Assembly: GCF_000801105.2 (NCBI RefSeq)
Contig: NC_079512.1
Location: 38,395,848 to 38,459,847, forward strand
From: Raphanus sativus
Taxonomy: Eukaryota > Streptophyta > Magnoliopsida > Brassicales > Brassicaceae
DNA: 64,000 nt
Direction: 5' to 3'
In this document: positions 1 through 10,380 of the stretch, piece after piece
Position numbering within the stretch: position 1 is the stretch's first letter
Layout: each line of letters opens with the position of its first letter
Program-made: the position numbers and the translations under genes
Notes under the pieces: generated by a model
The model's input: the letters and a program-made list of their open reading frames with translations, nothing else
The model's database searches: none
Told to the model about the DNA's origin: nothing

Positions 1-2394
1 AGAGGATGATATGTGAACTTATGCTTCAGAAGGCGTCCTCTTTATAAAGGAGAAGATGTAAGGTGAGTTTGGGTAGTTCCAGTTGTTAAAACAAATATCT
101 TGTGAAATTTTGAAGAGAATTTAAAGTCCATATCTCCACAGGAATTGCCAAGCGACCAGGAACAAAAAAAAAAGAGAATATCAGCCAATATTGTGGAGAT
201 CGGTATCTAAAAGATCCTGAACTAGCCACTAATATGTTGTTTCTAAATTCTTTCTCCTTAATACGTTTTGAGTTTGAAGCTAGGCAGGAAGATTTGATGT
301 ACTTGACTGTTGTGAATTGTGATTACTATGTTTACCATGTCAAATGAGTTAGAGATGAGCTATGTTCTAGATTGAGGTTGGGAAGTTAGTAAATTATATG
401 TCAGTATTCATCTACTTTGTGGAAAACTCTGTCCTCCGGGGGAAAATTCTCTGTTATTTCTTTGACTAAGAACAGTAAAAACACTTTGCAGATCACATTA
501 ATTTCATATGTACACACACACACAGACACCGTTAGTAATAGGTTCTTCTGAATTTTAAAGTCCTTGCAGGAGAGTTGGGGGATCAAACTTAATTATTGAT
601 TGCCAACTATGATTTTCCTTGGTCATTTATCTCAAGCTACATCAAACCAACATGTCCGTACAATGGTGTGAAAAAAGGGTCAACTCTATTTTGGAAGTTT
701 ACCAATTATGCTTCTTTCTTGGTCATTCATTTGCATTTTTGGTCTTCAGTTGGTTAAACAGTCATTTTTCTTGGTGGAATTTTGAAAACTTGTGTTGCTA
801 TTACTGTTAATTACTTTTACATGTCACTTCTTTGTATATCCACTCATTTAAGAGATACTTGCATTTGTGCTACTCCTAGTTATAAATATTACTCCTGAAT
901 CTTGATTGTGAGAGATGAAGAGATTAGTTTTTGGAAATAGTAGTATAAAACTTACTTTACAAGAAAGAAAGGTTCAAAACAGACAAAAGAATCTTAATCA
1001 TGAGGCTGGTGGGTGCATAATATATCCCAGAGATATATATATAGGCTGCAAGTTGCTTGTGGGATTCTGACTGCAAGTAGCCCATTCACAGTATATAGAT
1101 TCTCATCATCGTTTTTCTTCTTCTTTACCTTAGAGCCAGAGGTGTTTTAAAATGGTAGTAATTACATATATCCCCACTAACAGTACAGTACTTTACTTTG
1201 AGCTTTGAGCTTTGGGGGAATCTCCTTAGCTGTACAGTGAATCTTTTTCAGAAACATCTGGATGAACTGGTTCTTACTCAATATGGAAGGATACTCTTGC
1301 ATCTCCACTTTGGTGATATATGAAAAGTTACATTTGAGTAAAGATCTATTGGATTTTATTCCATATCTCTCGGGCTTCAACTTGCATTAATCTTCTTATA
1401 TATGAATATAACACGGCCATACTTTAAACACGTTGCCTGTAGACAGTGATGACTTTGTGCAGATTATTATCACAGTAGCTTTCCAAGAATATGTAGGAAA
1501 AAAAGAAAGAAAGGAAAGGGTAAGCATTTTCTTGCGAAGACTAAGTGATATAGTACATTCCTTACCAAAGTGGTTGGTCCTTCTGCAACTAGACGAACGA
1601 ATCCTGATGTAACCTTTCCTTCCCTTGTAGACTTAAGCTATTTGTTGTAGCTCAATTAGGATGTTTTGTAGTGATGGATGCCTGATCCTTAGCACATAAA
1701 ACTCTAAGAACTTTTACTCATTTGAAGAAAATGTTTTAAATCTTTGATCATAAAAAGTTGGCGAATCTGCACTCTTTTGAAAAAAAGGAAAAGAGTAACT
1801 CTGCATTATGTTTGAACTCTTTGAATAGTTTTTTTTCTATAAAAAAAAGCTCTGAATAGTTTATTATACAAGAGCAAAGATATGATAGACATACAGCTTA
1901 AAATAATGTGGTTTTGTTAAAAAAGTTTATATCTACGCAGGATCATTTCATGGATGTTCCTTCACGTATTGCCATGAGTGACACACACATAGTGAAAACA
2001 ACCTTTTTGGGAATGTTGGAATATGTATTTCAATTTCAAATAATTGAAGATATCTTTCCTTGTGAACATATGTCGACATTGAAGAAAATTATAAACAACA
2101 TAAAAGTCGGAAAGAGAATATTCGGAGAATATCATCAAATCAAAGAGATGAGATCTGGACTAACAACTCAAATCATCTTTATCTATTAGTAAAACGCAAT
2201 AATGATCAGCATCTTAAATAAAGATTAAGCAGGAAGTGTTGGTGAATAATAATACCCTTTTCTAGTTTAATTTTTTTTTAAATAAGCTTAAATATATAAA
2301 TGGGCAGATAATAGCGATGCAAATCAAAGGAAACTTATCATTTAGTGAACATGCGAATTAACATTTCGTTTAAGGCAAACAAGACATAAACGAT
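1..2394. other. Intergenic, no gene recognised
   Basis: I see no convincing exon, RNA gene or transposon terminus in this stretch. The longest open frame (1908-2189, plus) has no recognisable motif and normal intergenic AT richness, so I do not call it. A possible micro-insertion lies at 1817-1862: the repeat tgaatagttt flanks a short T-run and A-run spacer. The first 50 bases could be the transcribed end of an off-window gene (AAG followed by GTGAGT at about 60-67 resembles a 5' splice site), but nothing confirms this. Confidence 0.5.
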
Positions 2395-2494
2395 CTGTTA
2401 CAGCAAAAAAGTGAACAAGAACCAAACCAAACCAGACGGAACCAAATCTAAAGCGAAAACAGAGAGAAGCAGACAACAACGCCATAATGGTTGA

Positions 2495-3300
2495 TTACCA
2501 GCCACCACCACCTCCGCCGCTTCCTCCGTAAGCACCATCACCACCTCCGTAACCACCTCCATCACGTCTGCCACCACCACCGTAGCCGCCACCACCACCA
2601 CCGTATCCACGACCTCCACCACCACCAGATCCGTAACCTCCGCTACGTCTGTCACCATATCCACCGCCTCCTCCACCGTATCCACCTCCACCGCGGCCTC
2701 CGTATCCGCCACCACCACGGCCTCCACCACCGCCGCTTCCTCTAGACTGAGCCTCGTTGACGGTAATGGTACGGCCGTCAAGCTCCTTTCCGTTCATCTC
2801 CTCGATAGCATCCCTCATGGATTTCTCATCCTTGAAGGTAACGAATCCGAATCCCCTTGATCTTCCAGTCTCACGATCGTTAATGATCTGTCAATCAAAA
2901 CAATAATCAGCAAAAAAAACAATTAGCTTAAGAAGAAGAAGAAGAAGAAAAAGCGAATATGTAAAACAAAGAAGAAATCGAACGTTCTCCGGGCTGATAA
3001 AAGCAGCAGCAGGAAGATTAACGTACCGATTTGGGGACAAAGCAAGTAACAGTAGTAGTAACAAAGAACATAGTAATCGAATCAAGTAACAGACAGAGAA
3101 ACACAGATCGGAATCAGATCCGTCGAGGATCAGAACCATCGGATTCATCCGCTCCGGGATCCGATCTCTCGTTCGTTCGTGTAACGGACCTTAGAATCGA
3201 TAACTTCGCCGAACTGTGAGAACGTCCTCTCTAGCTCCTGATCTCCGGTGGCCCATGCTAGGCCTCCCACGAAGCACCGGTACTCTACTTCTGCAGACAT
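2495..3300 (-). CDS. GRP8: Glycine-rich RNA-binding protein, GRP8/GRP7 type
   Basis: Two exons on the minus strand, 3190-3300 and 2495-2887, encode 167 aa. Exon 1 starts [16 protein letters not shown] and carries RNP2 (CFVGGL, about residues 9-14). Exon 2 carries RNP1 (RGFGFVTF, residues 48-55) with the conserved Arg at 48, then from about residue 90 a Gly-rich tail of GGGGYGG-type repeats ending in GGGGGW. The one-RRM plus Gly-tail layout and length match Arabidopsis GRP7/GRP8, which bind RNA, act in a slave oscillator downstream of the circadian clock, and affect splicing, flowering and immunity. The 302-bp intron (2888-3189) sits where the family has its autoregulatory intron. A TATA box and an evening element lie upstream. 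I prefer GRP8 to GRP7 because of the downstream gene order, recalled from Arabidopsis. Confidence 0.95.
3015..3030 (-). promoter_or_regulatory. Candidate cryptic 5' splice site in GRP8 intron
   Basis: On the minus strand the middle of the intron reads ATCG then GTACGTTAATC, a good 5' splice site with GT at 3026-3025. Arabidopsis GRP7 and GRP8 are known to bind their own transcripts and promote use of an alternative intronic 5' splice site, giving an unstable half-spliced RNA. This site is the obvious candidate here. Its use is inferred from the family, not shown by the sequence. Confidence 0.5.
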
Positions 3301-3375
3301 GTTTTTTTCTAAATAAAAAAAGGAGGATGGGTGAGAAAGAGACTTGTGATTTGAGATGATAAGACGCAGCCTTCA

Positions 3376-3608
3376 TTTATAGAGGAGGAGATGACGTAGT
3401 AACTAGGGTTAACATATTTTCTAGGGCTGCCGAAAGAAAGATTGTGAGCTTTAACTATGATTAGTAGGATGTGCGGTTAAAATGGTTAGTGGATGATACT
3501 ACTAGGCCCACCCACCCACCCACCATCATGACATGTCATGTGAGTGTGTGCAGCACTTTGGGAAAACAAAGATTTCTTTCTCCTCGTTCCCAGCAATCAA
3601 AAATATCT
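3376..3608 (-). promoter_or_regulatory. GRP8 promoter: TATA box and evening element
   Basis: TATAAA on the minus strand lies at 3376-3381, about 76 bp upstream of the start codon. A perfect evening element, AAAATATCT, lies on the plus strand at 3600-3608, about 300 bp upstream. Evening elements are bound by CCA1/LHY-type clock MYB proteins and set dusk-phased expression, as known for Arabidopsis GRP7/8. A short CCCA repeat lies between them at about 3508-3523. Confidence 0.6.
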
Positions 3609-4682
3609 TTTATTCCCCCTAGATTTTTTATCCTCCCGTGATAACTGTTGGGCCTCAAAAGTTCAGGCTCAATAAGTTTTACAGGATTACTATTACTACA
3701 GTTTTGGCCCGTTTAATATTGCGGCAAACTAGATTTCTTATCGTCTCTTGAATCGTCGTCCATTGGTCGATACTTGATATTGTGCTGCTTAAGACTACTA
3801 CTACTTGGTGGTACCACAGTTATGAAACCAGATTGTTTTTTTTTGTTTCCCAGCTACTTGGTTTGTTCTTCTACTCACTGTGATGGGACTATTTGGAGAA
3901 GGGTATAGATACCAAAATATGTATCTCAAAAAGTATGAATCATCATCTTATAAACGTTCTAGCTAGGACACTAGAGTTAGTTCTTGCGTTTAACATATGA
4001 TCAAACTTAAAACCCTACCAACCAATAATTGTGAATCCAAACATTTCTTCCAGTCTACTCCTAAACCCATCTATTAACAATGATGTTAGCATAAACTCCT
4101 TTTTTGGTCCACCAACTATGTAAATACGAGAGAGCCCCACACTCACTAGACAAACTGACAAATCGTCCAACGCCAATCTCGCCAGCCCTCTTGTTTAAAT
4201 TACCAACAGGGGTGGAAAAGCTAAAGCTGTAGACAAAAAAAAAGCAAACTAACTTCCTTTAGGAAAATTACTAGTGCTACATCTAATCTTTTATTATGGA
4301 AAACATATATAATTGCAATCTCTAATCGAAATACACAGGATTCAGCCTTCCGTTATTAAAGAACCTTCGGTTTTAGTTAGTCAATTTAAACGTTATTTCT
4401 GCTTAGTGAAGAGTAGAGGTCTAATACAAGAAAAAAGAAAAAACTGATAATGTATAATGTTTTAAAGAGGAGGGGAAAAAAACATCTCGAGTCTCTCTGG
4501 ATCCCCACCTCTTTGTCTAATTAAACGCGTAACGAGATGGACGGGGTACAACTATATACACTACATGATGTGTGTGTGTGTGTGCATGCCTATATAACAA
4601 CAGTAGCTCATGTTCTGAAGGTAATAACTCAAGCCACCAGATATAATAAAAGAGAATTCCGAATACAAAAGAGCCTAGAAAC
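3609..4682. other. Intergenic and upstream region of the MGNC gene
   Basis: No coding feature seen. It contains a (TG)8 microsatellite at 4569-4584 just before the next gene, with tatataaca at 4590-4598 as a possible TATA region. Confidence 0.5.
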
Positions 4683-5243
4683 ATGGGAAATTGTGCACTA
4701 AAGCCAAAAGTTTTGACGCCAGCTGGAGCTCCGGCCCCGGAGGAGCTTGAGACTTCACTTGTTGAAGATCAGAAGGTTGACGCCGCGAAATCTCTTAGCA
4801 ACTTGTTCCTTCAAGTAAGTCACTAAAACTTACTAACCATAATTGTAGTAGCTTTTAGGATGTCATATATTAATCTTTTTATGTCGTTTGTGATTTTTGG
4901 ATAATAGGCCAAGGCAGAGAAGAAGACAGAGGAGGACGAGAAGACAACACCGGAAAAGATCCCTGTAACTGAAGATCTGAAAACATCTTTGTCTGATGCA
5001 AAATCTCCAACTAAAGAGACAAAATCTCCGACAAAGGAGTCAAAATCTCCGGCAACAGAGACAGAACCTCCGGTAACAGAGACACAATCTCCGGTAGAGG
5101 AGAAAAATGTTCCGGCTGGTGATCAGAAGGTTAGGAATGAAGAGCCTGTTCCTGAGGAGGAAGCAATCGAAGACGCGACTGTGGAAGAGACTAAAAGAGA
5201 GGCAAAGCCAGAGGAAGTCAGAGGAGAAGCAGCAGCAATTTGA
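4683..5243 (+). CDS. Small acidic MGNC protein, At4g39320-like
   Basis: Two exons, 4683-4814 and 4908-5243, joined by a 93-bp GTAAGT...ATAG intron, encode 155 aa. The N-terminus MGNCALKPK fits N-myristoylation at Gly2 and palmitoylation at Cys4, so membrane anchoring is likely. The rest is low-complexity and highly charged. Residues about 69-105 hold degenerate seven-residue repeats of the K-S-P-T-K-E-T/S type with many SP sites, followed by a Glu-rich tail ending GEAAAI. By position it corresponds to an Arabidopsis gene I recall as annotated microtubule-associated protein-related; I see no proven microtubule-binding domain. The start is supported by the MGNC motif and the absence of a better upstream ATG. 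Confidence 0.8.
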
Positions 5244-5574
5244 ACACTTCAAAAGCTAGTTTCTGCATTTGTGTTCTTGAGAGCAATATCAAAGATTTTT
5301 GCTTTTTTTAAATTATGTTTGTTCTCTTTCCCAAAATTTATTACATGAATTGCAACTTTAGCTTACCTTTACAATATTGATCAACTAAAAAAAAAATCTT
5401 GATCTATCTTTGATCTGAGCTTCAATGCGTGAAAAAAGAGTTCAAAGGCTTAAAGTCTTAATCAGTCTTTGATCTGGTAAATAGCACAAAGAAACTTGAA
5501 ACACAAAATCATTGCAACGAAGGCTAATATTAGAAGATTTATTATTAGAATTTAGAACCATGTGCTTGTCTTAT
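5244..5574. other. Intergenic spacer between convergent genes
   Basis: AT-rich 3' flanks of the MGNC gene and the EC1.4 relic. In Arabidopsis I recall a cinnamyl-alcohol dehydrogenase gene (CAD9) at this position; I see no trace of it here. Confidence 0.4.
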
Positions 5575-5991
5575 TTAATATGGCAGCAAATCACAGTCAA
5601 GCTTTATTGGGAGAAGAAGCCGGGGAAGAGCCGCTAGAGTTTGGATTCTGGCAAAAGCCACGGAGGACATTTGCTTCTTCTGATGTAAAGCCGAGAGAAG
5701 TGAGCATCGCAGCGCAGGCCAGCAGCTGTTCGTGATGACGTCGACGGCTTCGCAACAACTAACACCGAGTTTGGTCTCGCCGTTTAGGAAGAAGAGAACG
5801 ATCTCGTTGGTGCATGATTTCAGCTCGTACAATGCGTTCCAACACTCCATTATTCCTCCGCTTTGGAGTCTTGCCGCTATGTTGGTCGACTCCGTCCTCG
5901 GGATATCCCTGCCTGAGACTGTGGTGTTTTGGAGGAGGATGACGCCGAGCAGTGCGACGGATGCGAGGAGGAAAGCGGTGTTTGAAGCCAT
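5575..5991 (-). pseudogene. EC1.4: Egg-cell-secreted protein EC1.4, frameshifted
   Basis: A single-exon minus-strand gene. It begins with a signal peptide (MASNTAFLLASVALLGVILL...), then the prolamin-like EC1 core with the signature CWNALYELKSCTNEI and Cys at 50, 60, 79, 80 and 90. EC1 proteins are released by the egg cell on sperm arrival and activate sperm for gamete fusion. At 5708-5717 the 5-mer CGCAG (plus strand) is present twice in tandem. This shifts the frame after Ala93. The familiar family C-terminus, with its last cysteine, is still readable in another frame and would stop at 5597-5599. The shifted frame instead runs to 5575, giving 138 aa with an unrelated tail. It is either a recent pseudogene, an altered allele, or a sequence error. 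Paralogous EC1 genes could compensate. Confidence 0.85.
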
Positions 5992-6297
5992 ATTTTATTC
6001 GGTGTAGTTTTAGTTTTGGTACTTTCCTGTTGTGTGTGATCACATTGGCTAACGATGGCTCGAATTTATACTGATATTTTTGGGGTTAGTGGTGATTAAG
6101 AGTAATTAAAAGGTTTATTAGTGGGGGATGATCGAGAGTAAATGATTGATAACTGGTGGTGATCTGTGATTAAAAGCAATTAAACCAGAGGATTAATGAA
6201 GCGTTGTACTTTGGTGAAGAAGGGCAACGGATAATGCATACGAACAGTTTTTTGGTAAGCGAATCAAACTTTCTTGTTGCAATTTTAAACAACAAAA

Positions 6298-6369
6298 GTG
6301 GCTGTAGTTTAGTGGTAAGAATTCCACGTTGTGGCCGTTGAGACCTGGGCTCGAATACCAGCAGCCACA
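6298..6369 (+). tRNA. tRNA-His (GTG), possibly degenerate
   Basis: 72 nt fold as tRNA-His. The acceptor stem GTGGCTG/CAGCCAC pairs fully, the D-loop region is TTTAGTGGTAAGAA, and the anticodon GTG lies in loop TTGTGGC. Against the plant tRNA-His sequence as I remember it, two stem positions no longer pair. The anticodon-stem 3' side reads CGTTG where CGTGG would pair with CCACG. The T-stem 3' side reads ACCAG where CCCAG would pair with CTGGG. There is no intron. It may still be transcribed but is likely impaired. Confidence 0.85.
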
Positions 6370-6390
6370 TCTTTTTCCTCTTTTTGACGT

Positions 6391-6857
6391 GAGCAGTTCT
6401 GGGTGATAGGTTAGGAGGGACCTCTTCTCATCTGTTTGCTCTGTTTCAAGATTTGCTCATAGTTCTAGCCGGTGTCGACACTAACTTCACCGTCACGTCG
6501 AAGGAGTTTTCTCTGAGCTCTACAACTTCTAATGGACGACTCTGTTGATTCCTCCGACCATCCTACTGTCATAAACATCAGCTGGAGTTATTGTTGGTGT
6601 TTCGGATGCAATGAGCAATGGTTATGACTACTGGTGACCTCTGTTTAATTTGTAGTGCTCTATGGGTCATTGTTCATTTATACCCATTCCTCAAGGGTAT
6701 GCTTGGAAAGCAAGATAGGATGCCTACGACTACGATTATTGTGGTCTGGTCCATTCTTCTTGCTTCCATCTTGACCCACTTGTGTGTTAGAGCTAATCCG
6801 TTTGTGGCTAAAGGTGGACCGGTGTTGAAGAACTGTGGTCTGAGCTGCGGCAACTAA
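6391..6857 (+). pseudogene. Relic of the 3' end of a CESA (CESA2-like) gene
   Basis: Reading across frames recovers the last part of a cellulose synthase catalytic subunit: EQFWVIG (6391-6411) followed by an in-frame stop, then SSHLFALFQ and [19 protein letters not shown] sequence. After a frameshift come [34 protein letters not shown] and a C-terminus [19 protein letters not shown] ending at 6857. These are the final transmembrane helices and tail of a primary-wall CESA. In-frame stops, frameshifts and loss of everything upstream show it is dead. From memory CESA2 follows EC1.4 in Arabidopsis, so this looks like the syntenic remnant and not a random insertion. Confidence 0.88.
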
Positions 6858-7049
6858 TCTATTCAATAGGAGAACAAACCACCAGGCTTGTTCATCGTGG
6901 TGAAGATTCAAAGAGCAAAGGAGGTTGTTGTTGGAGCTTTGGAAGCTTATGTAGTAGATGATGTGTACTCTTTCTGGTGGTTGGTTGGTTTGGAGTGTGT
7001 TGTAGAGACAAAGATGTGAAGTATTAATCATTGATTAGTTTAAATTATA
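6858..7049. other. Flank of CESA relic
   Basis: Short AT-rich spacer with no feature recognised. Confidence 0.4.
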
Positions 7050-7293
7050 TTTCGTTCGTTTTAAAGTGATATTTGCTTTTTTAATTATTTCTACAAAATA
7101 TATATTTTATATTTTTAATATATGTAATGATAATAAATTATAAACTTCAAAGATATTTAATTGTGTATGCTGAATTTTGATTAATTAAAAATTATGAAAA
7201 TAGTTAATCACGGTAAATTATGTATCTATAATAAAAAAATTATATGATATCTTAAATTCTTAATATGTGTGTATTATTTTGAAACGGAGGGAA
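7050..7293. mobile_element. Degenerate Stowaway-like (Tc1/mariner) MITE
   Basis: The right end reads AAACGGAGGGAA followed by TA, the classic plant Stowaway terminus. The left end, after TA at 7048-7049, reads TTTCGTTCGTTTTAAAGTGA. Aligned as inverted repeats the ends match at about 18 of 24 positions including the TA. The interior (244 bp) is AT-rich and noncoding. TA target duplications are at 7048-7049 and 7294-7295. Confidence 0.7.
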
Positions 7294-7295
7294 TA

Positions 7296-7881
7296 ATGTT
7301 TATACGGATAGAGTTGTTTTCTTTTCTTTCTTTTCCATGGTTCATTTTTAGTTACTGTTTAATAAGATAGAGTCGAACACTATGTTAATAATGGATGTTA
7401 GTGGTTTCCAAATCTTAATACTCGCTTTTTTTTTCACTTTTTATTGCACATTAGTAGTGGATAAACTGAACATGTTCTCCTCAATTTTTAAAACTAGATA
7501 GGATATTTGATTGGCTCTTGAATAGGGGGAAACTTGTGATTGGTAATTTATTATGATTTGGTTAAAACGAATCGAACGGCTGCGATGGGTACCGCATGCC
7601 ACGCAATCGGATGAGACTACGATGGAGATGAAAACACATGGAAGGAAGCATAAAGGCCCCCAATACGTGTTAATTCTTTATCGAGTTAGGAATGGCTTTG
7701 GGTGGGCCCAATCAAATCGTATAATTGAAGTCAAACGTATCTCTCTAGCAAAAAATGGAAATATAGTAAAAAGGGAAAACCTCATTAAAGAAATTAAGAG
7801 AGAGATACACGGGAGTCGTTGGAGATGAAGCAAGTTTTTTAAAGAATCTTGAAGTCGGTCATTACATTGGACGGTTCAGGA
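7296..7881. other. Intergenic
   Basis: No gene recognised. An open frame at 7553-7828 has no known motif, and I do not call it. Confidence 0.4.
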
Positions 7882-9454
7882 TCTATACTATTAAAGTAAA
7901 ATATCTAATAGGTTTTTGCCCATAATTTTCTAAGTTATTTACAATCAAATGCCACTGCTATATTAATGATTAATTATTTCAAACATTTCCATAACTGAAA
8001 ATACTATATATGCGTTATTTTTAAAACGTAGACGACGTATACCAAACGATAACGGCAACATCATTAACCAATCAGAATGCATCAATTGTCAAATAAGGCA
8101 ACATCATTTACTAACATTACTTATGGTATAAGATCAAATGATCCTCTATTTTATGTGTGTGGTCTTCTTCTTCCTTTTATCTTTTTCTTTTCTTCTTCCA
8201 CCATTTTTACAGATAATTTCATGATTCTTAAAATCATATGTTTGTTTTCTCTTACTCCACAAAAGATCTATACACGATTCAGAACCGATACGGATCTAAA
8301 AACGATGCAACAATAATAAAAGAAACTTGAATTGGTAAAATGTATGTGCATGATATTTGTAATTTAATGAGTTTTTAATCATGATTCTTATATAAATCAT
8401 GAAAACATGTTCTACAATAATACAAAACAAAACCTTTAAGTTTACATCAATATTTACCTCAGGCAATAATTTTTCATTACAAATTTTTTTCTTTTAATTT
8501 TTCACAACATTACAGAACTTTTAGAACTATAATTCAAAATATAAATTTATTTAAAAATTTGCATATGAAAAAAATTTCCGTAATTTTAGGAATTCGTGAG
8601 CAAACAGTTAACAAATGTTATTTTGAGTAAAGTTGGAGATATATCTATATTTTTTGAAAAGTATACTTTCATACTTTTGGTAACTCATTATTTTTCTAGA
8701 GATTTTGTTTATAAGTTTTGGAATAAACTCCAAAACTCCTAACCATGTACACACTTTTAAATTAAAATACTTACTTTTAACAGATTATTTTATTTATTAA
8801 ATTGGATTACTATATTTGTACTTAATAAAAATAAAATATTTAAATTATCTGATACTTTTTATTTAGTTATAGTGTTATACAATGAATCAAGCTGCGTTTG
8901 AAGTTTTTACAAGTTCATATTTTGCGATTTTTCTATTAATATGTGGAGTTTTAATGAAATACAATAGGTTGAACAAAAATATCAATGCAAAACGGGTTAA
9001 AATATTATTATAAAAATAATGAATGAAAAACAGGTTAAAATATATTGTATTTTTTAAGTCTCATGTCGTAATATGAGTTAGAATCTACCAAAAATATATA
9101 TAGAGCTTTGTAGTATATATTTCAAACTATTTTTCACAAACACAAATGGATGTCACAAAATAAAGTTACACCTTCTATTCATATATTTAAGATAGAAGAC
9201 TAAACTGTGTTATTATAACAAAACTAAAATTACAATTTAATAAAATATTTTTTCAATTATTTTAATTAAAATAGTATAAAAAATTGGTCATAATTCTTTC
9301 CAATCCCAAAAATTTAGCCAACCTTAAAAACGAATAAAATAAATTTTATAACTTCGAAAAATATATAAAAAATTCTGAATCATATTTTTTAATTGAAACT
9401 AAAATTTTTAACTATAATAATCCCGCGCTTTTGAAAGCGCGGATCTAAATCTAG
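7882..9454 (+). mobile_element. Non-autonomous Helitron
   Basis: The 5' end is TCTATACTATTAAAG, preceded by A. The 3' end is a GC-rich hairpin (CCGCGCTTTTGAAAGCGCGG, 9422-9442) followed about 8 nt later by CTAG (9451-9454) and then T. These are the rules for a Helitron inserted between A and T, with no target duplication and no terminal inverted repeats. The 1573-bp interior is very AT-rich and has no Rep/helicase coding capacity. Confidence 0.88.
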
Positions 9455-9611
9455 TTAACTGATTAAAATACATTGCAGTTTGCAGAGGAACAACCATGAA
9501 GTTACTTCTTGCAAACCGACATTGTAGTTTCCTTTTTTCTTTTCTTTCTTTTTGGTAAAATTTCCTTTTTTCTTCTTCATAGTTTATTAGTTTTCCTTTT
9601 TTCTTCTCTTA

Positions 9612-9617
9612 TATAAA
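9612..9617 (+). promoter_or_regulatory. TATA box
   Basis: TATAAA lies about 150 bp upstream of the ATG of the small gene at 9765 and follows a pyrimidine-rich stretch. Confidence 0.45.
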
Positions 9618-9764
9618 AGACGACAGCACAATACCAGACAAAACAAAAAAAACAACGAGAGACACGTAAAACGTGAGTGATCAGAGAGTACTTGTGTCAA
9701 GAGGGAGACGATATCAATTCGATCGATAATCGATTTATTTATTCGAAAGCAATCAATCAAAAAT

Positions 9765-10115
9765 ATGGAGGTGTTTGGTTTTTCGGAGACAGAGATGGAA
9801 GCAGCGGAGCAGCTAGTGCAATTGAGCGAAGACGATACGTTGAGCTGTAGCAGCGGTACAGGCTTTAGCGTCAGCGGTTGTGAAGGCGGAGGAGGCAATA
9901 CGAAGATACACGAAGATGTTGTTTGTTCTGAGATTCGTGAGGAGCAAAATGACGTTGTACATATGATGAATGATAAGAATGCTACGGACGCTCAAAGTTT
10001 TGTGAAGGCAATCACGGAGACGAACATAATAAGGAGGAGGAGGAGGTATAAGAAGAAAAAGTTTCGATCTCTTGCGAGTCTTTACAAGGCAACGAAGGAG
10101 ATGACGAGTGACTAG
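9765..10115 (+). CDS. Small plant-specific protein of unknown function
   Basis: A single open frame of 116 aa. It starts MEVFGFSETEMEAAEQLVQL, continues with an acidic and Ser/Gly-rich middle (about residues 20-60), and ends with a strongly basic segment (RRRRRYKKKKFRSLASLYKA, about residues 89-108) that could be a nuclear localisation signal. Similar small proteins with an EAAEQL-type start and an FRS(L/I)..LY..T(K) end are common in plants, as far as I recall, with no established role. It lies between two Helitron blocks but has ordinary coding composition and a TATA-bearing leader. By order it could correspond to the Arabidopsis gene after CESA2; I cannot confirm that. No intron is needed. 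Confidence 0.65.
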   Translation: MEVFGFSETEMEAAEQLVQLSEDDTLSCSSGTGFSVSGCEGGGGNTKIHEDVVCSEIREEQNDVVHMMNDKNATDAQSFVKAITETNIIRRRRRYKKKKFRSLASLYKATKEMTSD

Positions 10116-10380
10116 TTGATTAGTCGCAGGTGATTATGGCTAATTACGTTGTAATGGCCTTGTTTAAAAGCGTGTGTCGTTTGACTATCTTTATAATATT
10201 ATTTGAGAAGCCAGTTTTTATGTGTCGCACTCACATTAATTTTCACGATGGTTGATTACACGAATACCCTTAATGAATTAATCTTAGCTATACCAAATTA
10301 TCATTACTAAAAATTGTTTAGTTTCCTTTTTATTAATAAAGCTTTAATTATCTTTTTTATTATAGTTTATTATTTTATAA

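Noticed and set aside
1..45. Possible C/D-box-like RNA at the window start (AGAGGATGATATG ... TCCTCT)
   Set aside because: The short inverted ends could be chance; no clear box D sits next to the stem, and the left context is off-window.
2398..2781. Val/Glu-rich and His-rich open frames over the GRP8 glycine tail
   Set aside because: They are other-frame readings of GGN/TAY repeats; the Gly-rich frame is the real one and continues the RRM exon.
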